From the NCBI RefSeq assembly GCF_900258515.1, contig NZ_LT984884.1:2515353-2579352 (forward strand): a stretch of DNA of 64,000 bases, given 5' to 3'. This DNA comes from Lentibacillus sp. Marseille-P4043 (GTDB taxonomy: Bacteria; Bacillota; Bacilli; Bacillales; Amphibacillaceae). The position numbers and the translations under genes are program-made. Under the pieces are notes generated by a model that did no database searches, was not told the DNA's origin, and worked only from the letters and a program-made list of their open reading frames with translations. Below are positions 63,943 through 64,000 of this stretch, piece by piece (the stretch's first letter is position 1; every line of letters starts with the position of its first letter).

Positions 63943-64000
63943 ATGGAAGAAATTCTACGCTTATTTCCTGAATTAATCAGGAAACATGTACAAGCAAAAA
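63943..64000 (+). CDS. spoIIIAA: Stage III sporulation protein SpoIIIAA (3' end outside window)
   Basis: The first 19 codons (MEEILRLFPELIRKHVQAK) of a reading frame that runs off the window. AAGGTGAGGA precedes the ATG. Position after efp and the N-terminal pattern support SpoIIIAA, the ATPase of the mother-cell/forespore channel. An alternative ATG at 63938 is in another frame that stops after 12 codons. Confidence 0.8.
   Translation, partial: MEEILRLFPELIRKHVQAK

Overview
This window is a stretch of low-GC Bacillaceae chromosome. The gene order is close to the yqf-yqg-yqh segment of Bacillus subtilis (yqfC to spoIIIAA). Sporulation genes (yqfC, yqfD, spoIIIAA with a sigma-E-type promoter), a seven-gene comG operon, a lipoteichoic acid synthase paralogue and T-box and glycine riboswitch control all fit a spore-forming, Gram-positive rod. 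The sequence flavour suggests the Oceanobacillus/Virgibacillus/Lentibacillus group, but that is inference from memory of gene content. No prophage, transposase or CRISPR array was seen.

Layout: 1-6.9 kb holds yqfC (cut by the window edge), yqfD, phoH, pgpH, ybeY, dgkA, era and tiny yqzL. 7-16.2 kb holds recO, a T-box leader with glyQS, ccpN-yqfL, then dnaG-sigA. 16.3-25.4 kb holds a small membrane protein, cccA, trmK-yqfO, cshB-nfo, several small proteins, an NfeD-like protein and a Na/Pi cotransporter. 25.4-26.4 kb is a six-gene tRNA operon (Asn, Met, His, Ile2, Ser, Phe). 26.5-41.7 kb holds sodA, an MFS transporter, pbpA, yqzC/yqzD-like genes, rpmG, yqgN, a ThiF-like enzyme, gluP, yqgQ-glcK, a lipoteichoic acid synthase and an MBL-fold hydrolase. 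41.9-49.8 kb is mostly minus strand: yqgY, a Cys-rich ArsR-like regulator, comGA-GG and yqhG-yqhH, with yqzE on the plus strand. 49.9-54.3 kb is a tandem glycine riboswitch and gcvT-gcvPA-gcvPB. 54.3-64 kb holds a rhodanese, nrdJ, mntR, yqhO, yqhP, yqhR, yqhT, efp and the start of spoIIIAA.

The most notable object is in nrdJ, the B12-dependent ribonucleotide reductase. Its coding sequence is interrupted by about 656 bases carrying group I intron hallmarks: a U.G pair at the 5' splice site, a terminal G, a P4 and P7 core and P9 hairpins. The intron contains an HNH endonuclease reading frame that appears to have lost the frame linking it to an N-terminal zinc-finger segment. The insertion lies in the codons for the active-site APTG/S loop. 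Two NrdR-type boxes 32 bases apart precede nrdJ.

Other non-coding structure worth attention: a pair of inverted GC-rich repeats between efp and spoIIIAA; a different structured repeat between mntR and yqhO; a 19-bp copy of the tRNA-Asn 5' end placed 141 bp upstream of the real gene; and an unassigned promoter-to-terminator unit before dnaG. Between conserved backbone genes, several B. subtilis genes (for example cdd, ispG/ispH, the pst operon, lipM, aroQ) are not seen, and a few unrecognised genes sit in such slots.
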